A stretch of 64,000 nt of DNA from an uncultured Opitutales bacterium (GTDB lineage Bacteria; Verrucomicrobiota; Verrucomicrobiia; Opitutales; Intestinicryptomonadaceae), in the NCBI GenBank assembly GCA_900548185.1, contig URJJ01000003.1, positions 53,306 to 117,305 of the forward strand, read 5' to 3'. A model generated the notes under the pieces. It saw only the letters and a program-made list of their open reading frames with translations. It searched no databases and was not told the origin of the DNA. This document shows, in pieces, positions 42,319 to 52,400 of this stretch (the first letter of the stretch is position 1; each line of letters opens with the position of its first letter). The position numbers were made by a program, and so were the translations under genes.

Positions 42319-43359
42319 ATGTCTAAAAAGATTTTGATTCTCGGGGCCAACGGCTTTATCGGCTCGTCGCTCACATGGGCGATTCTGAAGAACACCGACT
42401 GGGAGGTATTCGCCTTCGACATGTCCGATTCCAAGCTGAAGCACTGCGAAAAAAACGCCAGGTTCCACTTTTTTGAAGGCGACATAAACATAACCAGAGA
42501 GTGGGTCGAATACCACATAAGAAAGTGCGACACAATAATCCCGCTCGTGGCTATCGCGACCCCCACCATGTACGTCAAAGACCCCATCAGGGTCTACAAC
42601 CTCGACTTCGCGGCCAACGTCGACATCGTAAAAAAGTGCGTCAAATACGGCAAGCGCGTCATTTTCCCCTCCACTTCCGAAGTTTACGGAATGTGCGAAG
42701 ACCCGGAGTTCGACGAGTACGCCTCCAACCTCACCCTCGGCCCCGTGCCGAAGGAGCGGTGGATATACTCCTGCATAAAGCAGCTTCTCGACCGCGTGAT
42801 ATGGGCTTACGGCAACCACGAGGGCCTCGACTTCACCCTGTTTAGGCCGTTCAACTTCATAGGCCCCAAGCTCGACGACGTAAAAAACCCCAAGGAGGGC
42901 TCGTCGCGCGTGCTCACCCAGTTCATCCACAACATCATGAACGGAAAGCCGATAAAGCTCGTCGACGGCGGCCTCCAGCGCCGCAGCTTCACCTTCATAG
43001 ACGACGCCATGAAATGCCTGCTTAAAATCATCGAGAACAAGGACGGCTGCGCCTCCGGCAGGATATTCAACATCGGCAACCCCTACATGGACTTCTCCAT
43101 AAAGGAGCTGGCCGACATGCTCGTGGAGGAAATTTCAAAGTACGATGGCTACGGGGACTGCGCCAAAAAGGTGAAAATCGAGACGGTGACAAGCGAGGAG
43201 TATTACGGGAAGTCCTACCAGGACGTCGCCTTCCGCAAGCCCTCGATAAGGGAGGCCGAAACGCACCTCGGCTGGAAGCCCGAAACCGACCTGCGCACGG
43301 CAATAAAGCTTACGCTCGACTACCATCTGCTCGGCCGCGACTACGAGCTCGAAAGCTAG
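42319..43359 (+). CDS. UDP-glucuronate C-4 decarboxylase, ArnA dehydrogenase-domain type
   Basis: 346 residues, equal to the C-terminal half of ArnA; the formyltransferase half is absent. It is an extended SDR enzyme with Rossmann motif GANGFIGSSL, PLVAIATP, and catalytic STSEVYG (Glu121) with YSCIK (Tyr150, Lys154). Arg306 in QDVAFRKPSI matches the ArnA decarboxylase arginine. It would convert UDP-glucuronate to the UDP-4-keto-pentose used for L-Ara4N. Sequence identity to the ArnA domain looks high along its whole length. An arnD gene starts 8 bp downstream. Confidence 0.9.
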   Translation: MSKKILILGANGFIGSSLTWAILKNTDWEVFAFDMSDSKLKHCEKNARFHFFEGDINITREWVEYHIRKCDTIIPLVAIATPTMYVKDPIRVYNLDFAANVDIVKKCVKYGKRVIFPSTSEVYGMCEDPEFDEYASNLTLGPVPKERWIYSCIKQLLDRVIWAYGNHEGLDFTLFRPFNFIGPKLDDVKNPKEGSSRVLTQFIHNIMNGKPIKLVDGGLQRRSFTFIDDAMKCLLKIIENKDGCASGRIFNIGNPYMDFSIKELADMLVEEISKYDGYGDCAKKVKIETVTSEEYYGKSYQDVAFRKPSIREAETHLGWKPETDLRTAIKLTLDYHLLGRDYELES

Positions 43360-43367
43360 GCGGAGCC

Positions 43368-44291
43368 ATGGGGCGCCTCGCAATAAAAATCGACGTCGAC
43401 ACCTACCGCGGAACGCGCGACGGGGCGCTTCCGCTCTGCGACATGCTGGAGCGCGCCGGCGCACCCGCGCTGTTTCTCTTCTCAATGGGCCCCGACAACA
43501 CGGGCAAGGCCCTGCGCAGGATTTTCCGCAGGGGTTTTGTGAAAAAGTGCCTGCGCTCAAACGTCGCCGGCAACTACGGCCTGAAAACCCTGATGTACGG
43601 CACGCTGCTGCCCGCCCCCGACATCGGCAGGCGCTGCGCCGAACAGATGCGGGAAACCTCGCGGCGCGGTTTCTCGTGCGGCATACACTCCTGGAACCAC
43701 TTCAAGTGGCAGGACTACCTGTTCGACATGGATTTCGACGACGTTCTCGGGGAGTTTTCCAAGGCCGCAGCCGCGTTTTGCGATGTGTTCGGATTCAGCC
43801 CGGCCTCATGCGGCGCCCCGGGATGGCAGTGCTCCCCGGTGAGCCTCGAAGTCCAGGACGGCTTCGGCCTCAAGTTCTGCTCAGACGTCCGCGGCTCGCG
43901 CCCATTCATGCCAGTCATGGACGGCAGGAAGTTTTCGACGCTGCAAATCCCATCCACCCTCCCCACCCTCGACGAGCTGCTGGGGACGCTCACCCTGCCG
44001 GAAATATCCGCGCGGTATTTTTCGGAAATCGAAAAGGACGGGAACCACGTTCTCACCATACACTCCGAACTTGAGGGCATGGCCTACGCCGAATATTTCA
44101 GCGGATTCCTTGAAGAGGCAAAACGCAGGGGCGTGGAATTTTTCTCGCTCGACGCATGGGCTGACGAGCTTTTGAAAAACCCCGGCTCAATTCCGGAGGC
44201 GGAAATACAGATGCGCCCATTCCCCGGGCGCAGCGGCCTGCTTGCAGTGCAGCTCCCGGCTCCTGAAGAAAGCGCCGAAGAATCCGATTAA
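43368..44291 (+). CDS. arnD: 4-deoxy-4-formamido-L-arabinose-phosphoundecaprenol deformylase ArnD-like
   Basis: 307 residues of a NodB-type polysaccharide deacetylase. The ArnD signature is RLAIKIDVDTYRGTRDG (catalytic/metal Asp), with metal His in GIHSWNHFKW. FSMGPDNTGKALRRIFR and LRSNVAGNYG closely follow E. coli ArnD (SVGPDNMGRHLWRLIR, LRSNAASLYG). The enzyme removes the formyl group from Und-P-linked Ara4FN in the inner membrane before lipid A modification. arnB, arnC, arnT and the ArnA formyltransferase are not in this window. Confidence 0.88.
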   Translation: MGRLAIKIDVDTYRGTRDGALPLCDMLERAGAPALFLFSMGPDNTGKALRRIFRRGFVKKCLRSNVAGNYGLKTLMYGTLLPAPDIGRRCAEQMRETSRRGFSCGIHSWNHFKWQDYLFDMDFDDVLGEFSKAAAAFCDVFGFSPASCGAPGWQCSPVSLEVQDGFGLKFCSDVRGSRPFMPVMDGRKFSTLQIPSTLPTLDELLGTLTLPEISARYFSEIEKDGNHVLTIHSELEGMAYAEYFSGFLEEAKRRGVEFFSLDAWADELLKNPGSIPEAEIQMRPFPGRSGLLAVQLPAPEESAEESD

Positions 44292-44298
44292 AGACCTT

Positions 44299-44898
44299 AT
44301 GAGCATAATGAAACTCTCAATAACCCCACTAATCCTCGCCGCCGCGCTCGCAGCCCTTCCCGGATGCGGCAAAAAAAACGGCGAACCCCAGGCGGCCCGC
44401 CCTCAGGCTTCCGAACCCGCAGCCGCGCAGGCCGAATCCGTCGCCGATGCCGTGAAGAAGGCCGGCATTAAAATGGCTGAAGACGCGGCCAAGGCCATCC
44501 CCAACATGGAAGAGATAAAGAAGGCCCTCGCAAAAATCGAGGAGCTGCCCGCGAGCGTGTCGGACATAACAAGCGGCAAGTACGACTCCTCCAAAATAAA
44601 GGAAGCCGTCGAGGAGCTGAAGTCGGTCAGCCTCGAAAAGTGCCCCGAAGACTTCCGCACGGCATACGCCGAAGTGTCCTCAAGCCTTGAAAAAGTGTCG
44701 GCCCTTGCCGAAAAACTCCCCACAAAGGATATGATTAAGGACAAGGACGCGCTCATATCGTCAATCAAGTCCACGCTCTCCTCCGACGACGCGGAAAAGA
44801 AGTTCGCAGACCTGAAAGCCGAAATACAAAACTGCTGGAAAGACCTCAATTCCTCCAGGGCAAAACTCGCCGAAATCGCAAAAAAGTACGTAAATTAA
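44299..44898 (+). CDS. Putative lipoprotein with a helical, Lys/Glu-rich body
   Basis: 199 residues from the ATG at 44299; an ATG at 44308 (MKLSITPLIL) is an alternative start. The lipobox is LPGC within ITPLILAAALAALPGCGKK. The mature part (an Ala/Gln/Pro linker, then charged helices such as IKKALAKIEELP and LEKVSALAEKLP) suggests a coiled-coil or helical-bundle envelope protein. No family recognised. It starts 7 bases after arnD and ends 8 bp before repeat array 2, so it is the last gene of the plus-strand run. Confidence 0.75.
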   Translation: MSIMKLSITPLILAAALAALPGCGKKNGEPQAARPQASEPAAAQAESVADAVKKAGIKMAEDAAKAIPNMEEIKKALAKIEELPASVSDITSGKYDSSKIKEAVEELKSVSLEKCPEDFRTAYAEVSSSLEKVSALAEKLPTKDMIKDKDALISSIKSTLSSDDAEKKFADLKAEIQNCWKDLNSSRAKLAEIAKKYVN

Positions 44899-45048
44899 AC
44901 ATCCCGCCAACGTTCCGTTGGATCTAAGATGCTCACGCATCTTGGTACGACGCGCGCCGCCCGAGTCCGGGCGGCTGTGGATTTACCCCCACGCATTGCC
45001 TGACGGCAATCGCTGAGTAGGGACAATCAAGAGTATGCGCGGGATGAA

Positions 45049-45080
45049 GACTATCGAGGGTGTAATCGATAGTCTTTTTT
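45049..45080 (+). terminator. Terminator-like hairpin closing repeat unit A
   Basis: GACTATCGA and TCGATAGTC form a perfect 9-bp stem over an eight-base loop, followed by six T residues. It can end transcripts from the tyrS-arnD-lipoprotein run. Confidence 0.85.
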
Positions 45081-45396
45081 ATAAATAAACATCCCACCAA
45101 CGTTCCGTTGGATCTAAGATGCTCACGCATCTTGATACGACGCGCGCCGCCCGAGTCCGGGCGGCTGTGAGTTTATCTTGCGCATTGCCTGGCGGCAATA
45201 GCTTGGCGGATACAATCAAGAGTGTAATTGGATAGTCGATTTTTTATAAGTAAAAAAGCGTTCCGTTGGATCTAAGACGCTTCCGCATCTTGATACGGCG
45301 CGCGCCGCCCGAGTCCGGGCGGCTATGAATTTACCCTCACGCATTGCCTAACGGCAATCGCTGGGTGGGGACAATCAAGAGTGTGCGCGGGATAAG

Positions 45397-45429
45397 GACT
45401 ATCGAGGGTGTAATCGATAGTCTTTTTTT
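45397..45429 (+). terminator. Terminator-like hairpin closing repeat unit C
   Basis: The same 9-bp stem and loop as in unit A, followed by seven T residues. Units B, D and E lack the 5' arm and cannot form this hairpin. Confidence 0.85.
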
Positions 45430-45874
45430 ATAAATAAAAGAGCGTTCCACTGGATCTAAGATGCTCACGCATCTTGGTACGATGCGCGCCGCCTGGGTCC
45501 GGGCGGCTGTGCATTTACCCCCACGCATTGCCTGACGGCAATCGCTGGGTGGGAGTAATCAAGAGTGTAATTAGATAGTCGATTTTTTTATAAGTAAAAG
45601 AGCGTTCCGTTGGATCTAAGATGCTCACGCATCTTGATACGACGCGCGCCGCCCGGGTCCGGGCGGCTATGGATTTACCCTCACGCATTGCCTGACGGCA
45701 ATCGCTGGGTGGGGGCAATCAAAAGTAGATTTGAGAATCGCTTTCTTATAAGTAAAAAAGTGTTCCATTCAATCCAAGATGCCCGCGCATCTTGATATGA
45801 TATGCGCCGCCCGAATCCGGGCGGCGCTCAAGGTTAAAAAGGCGCGAGTGCGGATTTCCGCAGCCCCGCAACCC

Positions 45875-48800
45875 CTACTGGTACAGGAACGGGTCCGTCC
45901 CTATCGTCCCTGCCAGCGACTTCAGGGAATTGAGCGTCTTTATGCGCTTAAGTTCCGCATTGGCCTCGGCAAGCTGGCGCGCGGCGTTGCCGTGGTCGTC
46001 GGCCGCCCCCGACGAAAGGCCCGCCTGGAGGTCGTGGATGATTTTCTGGAGGGAATTGAGGTCCGTCTGCTGCTTTGTCATGAGGCGTTCGGCGTACCAG
46101 TCGGAGGCGAGAATTTCCTCCCGGGTGAACATCTTGCGCAGGCGCTCGTCGGCGAGGGTCATGCCCTCGTAGGTGCCGTCGCGCATAATGTGCAAAAGCG
46201 CGCGCAGCGGCGGGCATGCACCCTCGATGGAGCCGTCCGCAAAATACGCCTCTGCGGCGCGGCGGTGGGCCCCCACCATGTTGTCCATGCCGTCCGCAAA
46301 AACTGCGGCGTCCTGAAGCTCGGGGCGAAGCATGTCCTCGGTGAATATGCTGTCGGGGCTTGAGAATATCCTCCCGAAAAACGCGATGACAAACTCCTTT
46401 GTTATCCTCCAGCCGAGGCGCGACGCCAGCACGGGCTTGCCGCCGTGCTCGAAGTCCCTGCACCGTTCTATCATGCCCTTTTCCTTGAGGAATTCCACGT
46501 TCCTCTCGCGCGAGCGCATCCTGGACCAGACTTCGGGAATCAGCAGGCTTATGTCGTGGTCAACCCTGTACTTGGGGCCGAGGTATCCGGCGGAGCTGAG
46601 CCACACGTTGTAGGAGCAGAGGGCGAATGAGACGAGGGCGCTGTTCAGGTCGGTTATGGCGCAGAGGGCGTTGAAGGGCCCCTTTGTCATCGCGCCCTCA
46701 AGGCCGGCGCCGGTCGTCGAAGGCGACTTGCCGGTCATGGAGGCGATGAACTCCATGAATGCCTCGGGAAGCTCCAGATAGTGCAGGGGCCCGTGCACGG
46801 CAAGCGGCCTTATGCCGTCCGAGGGCGGGTTGTTCCTGCGCCCCGCAATGACGCTTGAGACGGGATGTGGAACGTCCCGGCCCGCGGGGATGCGCCTGCA
46901 CAGGCGCGCGCCCACGTCGCACAGGTAGTACTTGCGCGGGTTTACGAAGTCGTCGCGGTTCTGGAGGTAGCGGACGTTCTTGCTTGGCTCGCCGTCCACC
47001 ATGCGCGGGTTTGCCGAGCAGACCACGTATTCGGGCTTGGAGGCTTTTAGGAACTCCTCCAGGGTCTTTCGCATCGGCTCGGTGAAGCGGTAGAAGCGCA
47101 GGACGTCGTCTGCCATATCGCGCACCTGCGGGCGCGTGAGGGGCTCGTAGTTTGAAAAGAAGACCTCGCTCTGGGACATGTCCGACTCGGCGCGCTTGTC
47201 GTAGCCGCGGTTGACCGCCTCGTCCGGGCGCTGGAAGAGCCTGTACTCGCAGTTTTCGGTGAACTTCACGGACGGATGGCGCTCCCCGAACCTGTGCGGC
47301 AGGTACTCCACCGACGATGACGGGACGACGACCGAGCTTGTGATGTCGTCTTCCATCTGGATTTTGTACGAGGGGAAGAAGTCCTTGCGCAGGCTGAACG
47401 TGCGCCAGGAGCCGTCCTCGGTAAAGCCCACCCTGAGGTAGGATGTGAGGACGTTCGCGTTCTTGTATTTGAGGATGTTTCCGCCGGTTCCGTTGATTGC
47501 GTCAACCGTGAACTTGCTCTGCCAGTCGTCCCCCCACTCCGGGCGGTAGTGGCGCTTCACGGTGAGGACGAACTCGCGTATGTAAAACGGGATAGTCGCA
47601 AGCCAGGCGTTGTATTCGTCGGTGAAATCCTCCGAAGGGGTGAGGAGCTTCACGACGGAGCCCATAGTGCGGCGGGAGTCGAGTATCGGGCGGCTGTCGG
47701 GGCCCTTGTTCTGGGAGGGGTCCTTGTTGCGGTCGCCGTAGTTTTTGTTTATGATAAACGCGACAGCCTCGATGTCCTTTTTGAAGTCGGCGACAAACGA
47801 CGGGCCGTGTATGATGGCGTCGGAAATGTCCTTTGAAATTTCGCTCTTGCCGCCGCCGGACACGGTCGCGGGCTTGTGGCAGTACACGCCCTCCTCCATC
47901 GTGCCGACAAGCCTCCACCTGCGCATTTCGTGGGGGCGCATCATTTCCACCTTGTAGCCGGCAGGGGAGACGTAAGTTGTGCCCGGCGAGAGGCGTATGC
48001 TCTTTTCCACGCCGTCCTTCGTCCAGCTCACGGTCTGCGTCTTCAGGGAAAAATACGAGTTCTCGCTGACATAGACGATGCCCGGGAACTTTTTGTCGGC
48101 AGCCCAGCCGTCGGGATGGACCTCCACGTCGCCGCCCATGAGCTCCATGGCCTCCTCGAACGTGCGGCCGGCCCCGGGGAGGTAGGATGCCAGGTAGAAG
48201 TCGTCGCCCAAATCCCTGCTCGAATAGGCGAGCGCGCCCCCGCTGTGCTCCTCCTCGCACTGCCCGTAAAGGTTTGCAGAAAAGCTTATCTGGGTTTTTA
48301 TCTCCTTTTTGGAGTAGCCGAAATAGTTGTCGGCGATTATCGTGACTATGACGCCTCGGCTGTCCCGGGCTGTGACTTTGAAGGCGCCGCCGTCGTTGTA
48401 AAGCTCCGCCTCGTCCTTCCAGCACATGCCGTCGCGCCTCTGGCGCTCTGTGGCATCGCCGTAGCACGGCAGCCCGAGCGACTTCTTTGTAAGGGAGGTC
48501 AGATGCGGCGCCAGAATCACGCAGCCCGTATGGCCGGTCCACGTTTCAAAATCCGAGGCCGGGTCGTTCTTTTTCAGGAACGGGTTGCCCGCGTTTCCAA
48601 AAATGCTCTCGACAAAATCGAGGTTGGAGACGAGCCCGCCCGGCGTGAAAAAGCGTATTTCCATGCTCTTTTCGGAGGGGCCGTTCGGCACGTGCGGGCA
48701 GACTATCGGCCTCAGGAAAAGCGACACCCACATCTTGCCCTTTTCCGGCTGCGTGGACGTAAACGGCAGTTCCATCATGTCGTCCGGGGCGCTGAAGGCG

Positions 48801-49330
48801 GCCTTCAGCAGGTTTTTAAAGACGAGTTTCGGCACGGCCTTCTTGTCGTCGGGGACGGGGAGGCCGCCCTCGGCGACGTGGAATACGCCCTTTGTGGTGC
48901 GCCTGTCGTTTCTCGGGTTGTGGAGCACGCCCTGGCGCACGCGGTAGGAATGCACGAGGCTGTTTTCAAAGGAATCCCTGTCCGGGGGGAGCGAGAGGGC
49001 CCTGGCGACGCCGTAGCGGTCCAGACCGAAGGCTGCGGGAAGCTGCGGAAGGACTTCGCGCTCCTCCATAACGTCCGAGAGGTAGTCGCGCAGAAACGCC
49101 ATTATCCTCGCGTCGGTCGGGCACATTCTGGACGAGTTTAGCCTGACGAACTCGCGGTAGTTTTCGATGAGCGGCTGGGCGAGGTTCAGCAGCGGGTATG
49201 TGTCGTCCCTGCCGAAAACCGGCGCGCCGTAGGCCGAAAGGCGCATGTTCACATACTCGAAGAAGGCCGAGCCTTTCCTGACGTTCCGGCCGGTTTTCGG
49301 ATCTATTCCCAAGCTTGTCTCGTAGTCCAT
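45875..49330 (-). CDS. Probable PPi-type phosphoenolpyruvate carboxykinase
   Basis: 1151 residues from the ATG at 49330 (MDYETSLGIDPKTGRNVRKG); an upstream TTG in frame is less likely. It has no signal peptide and no membrane segment. The size and conserved-looking centre (GHTGCVILAPHLTSLTKK, DATERQRRDGMCWKDE, GVIVTIIADNYFGYSKKEIK, EEEHSGGALAY) fit the large pyrophosphate-dependent PEPCK family, which interconverts oxaloacetate plus PPi with PEP plus phosphate and CO2. That match is from memory of the family; no diagnostic motif was confirmed. The C-terminus is a short helical tail ending GTDPFLYQ. It is 134 bp downstream of the alpha-mannosidase gene on the same strand. Confidence 0.55.
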   Translation of the reverse strand: MDYETSLGIDPKTGRNVRKGSAFFEYVNMRLSAYGAPVFGRDDTYPLLNLAQPLIENYREFVRLNSSRMCPTDARIMAFLRDYLSDVMEEREVLPQLPAAFGLDRYGVARALSLPPDRDSFENSLVHSYRVRQGVLHNPRNDRRTTKGVFHVAEGGLPVPDDKKAVPKLVFKNLLKAAFSAPDDMMELPFTSTQPEKGKMWVSLFLRPIVCPHVPNGPSEKSMEIRFFTPGGLVSNLDFVESIFGNAGNPFLKKNDPASDFETWTGHTGCVILAPHLTSLTKKSLGLPCYGDATERQRRDGMCWKDEAELYNDGGAFKVTARDSRGVIVTIIADNYFGYSKKEIKTQISFSANLYGQCEEEHSGGALAYSSRDLGDDFYLASYLPGAGRTFEEAMELMGGDVEVHPDGWAADKKFPGIVYVSENSYFSLKTQTVSWTKDGVEKSIRLSPGTTYVSPAGYKVEMMRPHEMRRWRLVGTMEEGVYCHKPATVSGGGKSEISKDISDAIIHGPSFVADFKKDIEAVAFIINKNYGDRNKDPSQNKGPDSRPILDSRRTMGSVVKLLTPSEDFTDEYNAWLATIPFYIREFVLTVKRHYRPEWGDDWQSKFTVDAINGTGGNILKYKNANVLTSYLRVGFTEDGSWRTFSLRKDFFPSYKIQMEDDITSSVVVPSSSVEYLPHRFGERHPSVKFTENCEYRLFQRPDEAVNRGYDKRAESDMSQSEVFFSNYEPLTRPQVRDMADDVLRFYRFTEPMRKTLEEFLKASKPEYVVCSANPRMVDGEPSKNVRYLQNRDDFVNPRKYYLCDVGARLCRRIPAGRDVPHPVSSVIAGRRNNPPSDGIRPLAVHGPLHYLELPEAFMEFIASMTGKSPSTTGAGLEGAMTKGPFNALCAITDLNSALVSFALCSYNVWLSSAGYLGPKYRVDHDISLLIPEVWSRMRSRERNVEFLKEKGMIERCRDFEHGGKPVLASRLGWRITKEFVIAFFGRIFSSPDSIFTEDMLRPELQDAAVFADGMDNMVGAHRRAAEAYFADGSIEGACPPLRALLHIMRDGTYEGMTLADERLRKMFTREEILASDWYAERLMTKQQTDLNSLQKIIHDLQAGLSSGAADDHGNAARQLAEANAELKRIKTLNSLKSLAGTIGTDPFLYQ

Positions 49331-49464
49331 AATTCCACTTTGATTTTCCCCCAAGTAAAGGGCCGTTCCCCGGCTTTTACAAGGAATTTAATGTTACGCC
49401 GCCCCCAGCCTGCGCGGCGGGGGAGTCGCGCGCCCGGGCGTGCCGCGGCGCGCTCCCCCGGCTG

Positions 49465-52400
49465 TTATTTCGGAAGATTGTACCTCAGAATAAGCGTCTT
49501 TATCTCGTGCGGAGCGAAGGCGAGGTTCGACAAATCCGCGTTCTCCGCCTCGACGTTTTCCACAAGGTCGGCCGCGTCCGCCCTGTCCGGCGGAAACATG
49601 AGAGACACCGACGCCGACACCGGCTCGCCGCCGAGGTTCACAAGCCTTGCCACCCAACCCGAACCGTCCTCTGCGGGCTTTATGGCCGCAAGCTCGACTG
49701 CGGGGGAGGAGATTTCCACAAAACTTGCCGAAGCCGCGCGCGCCGGGGCCTGCGACGGCGTCCCGACCCTGAAGCCGCCGCCCAGCCTGCGGGAGCGCGC
49801 AGACAGCTCCCACGGGCGCGCCGGGGCGGAATACGGGAAGAGCTCCAGCGAAAACTTCTGGCGGCCGAGGTCCGCGAAATCAAGGCCGTCGTCGGACTCC
49901 GCCCCCCCGGCCGAATCTCCCGAGGCCACGAGCGCGCCGCCGGGGCGCGGGACGCACCGGAGGATGCCAAGCTCTATGGAATTGTCCTTGAGGCGCCAGC
50001 CGTACTTCCCGTTGTTTGAGACCGCCATGCCCATCCCGGCGCCCTCCATTGCAGCCCACCCGTGCGCGGGGACTTCGATGCGGGCCTCGCGCCACCTGGT
50101 GGAGTCGTCCGGGGCGCGGGAATACGAGCCGAACGCGACTTCCGCCAACGACCTTTCCGCGCAAAACGACAGGGGAAACACGCCGCGCAGCATCCTGCGC
50201 CTGTCGCGCCAGTCGGTCTCGATTTCAAGCTCCAGGCCGCCCGACGACGGGCCGAGGACAACGCGCTCGAAAAGCGAACTTTTCCCGCAGGCAAACTCGA
50301 ATTCGGCCACGGCCGCGCCGTCGTCTGAAAAATACCTGGCAGACTTGAGGGCCATGCGGCGGCTGGGGTTTTTGCGGTACGAGTTGCCGAAGTCCCATGC
50401 GTCGCCAAAATCGTCGTAGGAGACGAACGCGTTGGCCGGGCGGCCCGGGTCGGCGAACTCCCGCCCCGAGGACTTTTCAACAAGGGAGACGATGCCCCCA
50501 CGGGCGTCGAACCTCACGCGCAGGCGGCCGTTTTCAAGCAGGCCCTCAGAGGCCGAAGCCGGTTCGGGGAGCGAGGCCCCGGACATGTCCGCGTATCCAA
50601 GCTGCGGGATTTCGAGCTCGCGCCCCCCGGCGAGCCCCCTGGTCTCCGCCCACGAGTTGGCGTTGAAGGCGGGCGAGCCCCCGAGTATGCGCGACGACTG
50701 CGCGACGGCCCCGGAGATGAAGCCCTCGAGCTTCCGCTCGATTTCAGCATAGCGCGCGCAGCTTTCGGCGTACACCCTCTCTATCGACGAGCCGGGGAGG
50801 ATGTCGTGGAACTGGTAGAGCATTACCTCCTCCCAGAGCGGCTTTAAGAACCCCGCATCAACCTTCCTGCCGGAGAGCATTTCAAGGACGTACGCGTGCC
50901 ATTCGGCCTCGCGCAGAAGCGTTTCGCAACGCCTGTTGTGGAGCTTGTTGAGACCCTGGGTGGTGAGGGTGCCCTGGTGCTTTTCCAGATAGAGGTCGCC
51001 CCTCCACACGGGGAAGGAAGCGGCGTCCGCAGACCACTCCGCAAGAAACTCCGAAACTTTTTTGTTTTCGATTTTGGGCAGAGCCGGAACCTCGGCGTTT
51101 TTTAAGATGCGCTCCAGATGCTCCTCGCCCGGCCCTCCGCCGCCGTCGCCTATTCCGAAGGCCATGAGCGCGGTTCCGGACACGTCCCGCTGTGCGTACT
51201 CGCCGTCTATCTTGATGACGCTCCTGGGGGCGGCGGGGCTGTTGTAGGTCTCTTCGGGCAGCATGTGCGCCAGTACCCGCGTCCCGTCGATTCCCTCCCA
51301 GCAAAACGAGTGGTGCGGGAAGCGATTGACCGTGTTCCAGGAGAGCTTCTGGGTGATGAAATGCCTTATCCCGCTGCGGGCAAGAATCTGCGGAAGCTGG
51401 GGGCTGTAGCCGAACGAGTCGGGAATCCAGAAGAAGTCGGGGGATGCGCCGAACTCCTCGCGGAAGAAATTGAGGCCTGCAATTATCTGGCGGACGAACG
51501 ACTCGCCCGAAGTCATATTGCAGTCGGGCTCCACCCACATGCAGCCGAGCGGCTCTATCGAGCCGTCCGCCACCGCCTTTTTTATGCGCGAATAAAGCTC
51601 CGGATAGCCCTCCTTCATCCACGCGTAAGCCTGGGGCTGGCTCGCGCCGTAAACGTACCACGGGTATTTCGCGCCGAGCGCGAGCGCGGTCGAAAACGTG
51701 CGCGCGAGCTTGCGCTTGGTTTCGCGAACCGGCCACAGCCAGGCGAGGTCCATGTGCGCGTGGCCTATCGCGCAAACCTTGACGGAATTTGCGGGCGCCG
51801 AGGAGCGCAAAAATGTGTCGATGGATTCCCGCGAGGGGGCGACTGCGGATGCGAAATCGGATTCAAGCGCGCGGCAGACCGACGCCAGAAGCGAGTCGAG
51901 CGAGCCGCGCAGCCCGCAGTCGGCGGTTGCGCACATCCAGTCGAAAGCCTGCTCAAAGCTGTAATAGAGCGACCGGACCTCCGGATTTATCCGGACGAGG
52001 CGCGCGCATGCGACCCTGCCGCCGTTTTTGAGGGCACCGAAGAGGTCGTTTAGCCCGCAGTCGGCCCAGACTGAAAAAGAGCGCGCAGATGCCAGCTCGG
52101 GCGGCAGGGGCCACAGCCGCTTGCCGGGCTTTCCGAGGGAGTCGCAGAAGGTCGACGCCTTGCAGGTCAGGCCCTGCACGGGGGAGCCGCCGGGGCCTGC
52201 GATGTAAAGCTCGCCGTTTAAATCTATTTTCAGGGCGAGCTCCCCGCCCTCGCCTTCCGGGATTTCGCAGTCGAACTTGAACCACGCGCAGTCGAAAAGC
52301 TTTTCGCCCCACGGCTCGCCCTCGAAGACCTCCTCCGCGTCGCCCTTCAGCCTGTCCCCGAAAGCCAGGGGCTCGGGGGACTTGTATGCGGTCATTTTAA

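Larger units (their letters stand above)
44907..45830 (+). repeat. Multi-hairpin repeat array 2 (five units and a fragment)
   Basis: Units start at 44907, 45097, 45258, 45442 and 45602, with a degenerate fragment at 45760-45830. Spacings are 190, 161, 184, 160 and 158 bp, so long and short units alternate at first. The same ordered hairpins as array 1 are present, with loop variants (TCAC, TTCC, CCGC in the second; TGAC, TGGC, TAAC in the fourth) and one stem change (GCCGCCTG) kept as a G-U pair. Long units add a fifth hairpin with a T tract. The array fills the gap between the lipoprotein gene and the convergent PEPCK-like gene. Confidence 0.96.

Noticed and set aside
44933..45718. Minus-strand short frames with similar peptides in repeat array 2
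   Set aside because: Unit lengths differ by amounts not divisible by three, so the frames shift between units; hairpins, not peptides, are conserved.
44907..45830. Integron attC sites (GTTGGAT resembles a core site)
   Set aside because: No inverse core partner at the expected spacing, no cassette ORFs between units and no integrase gene.
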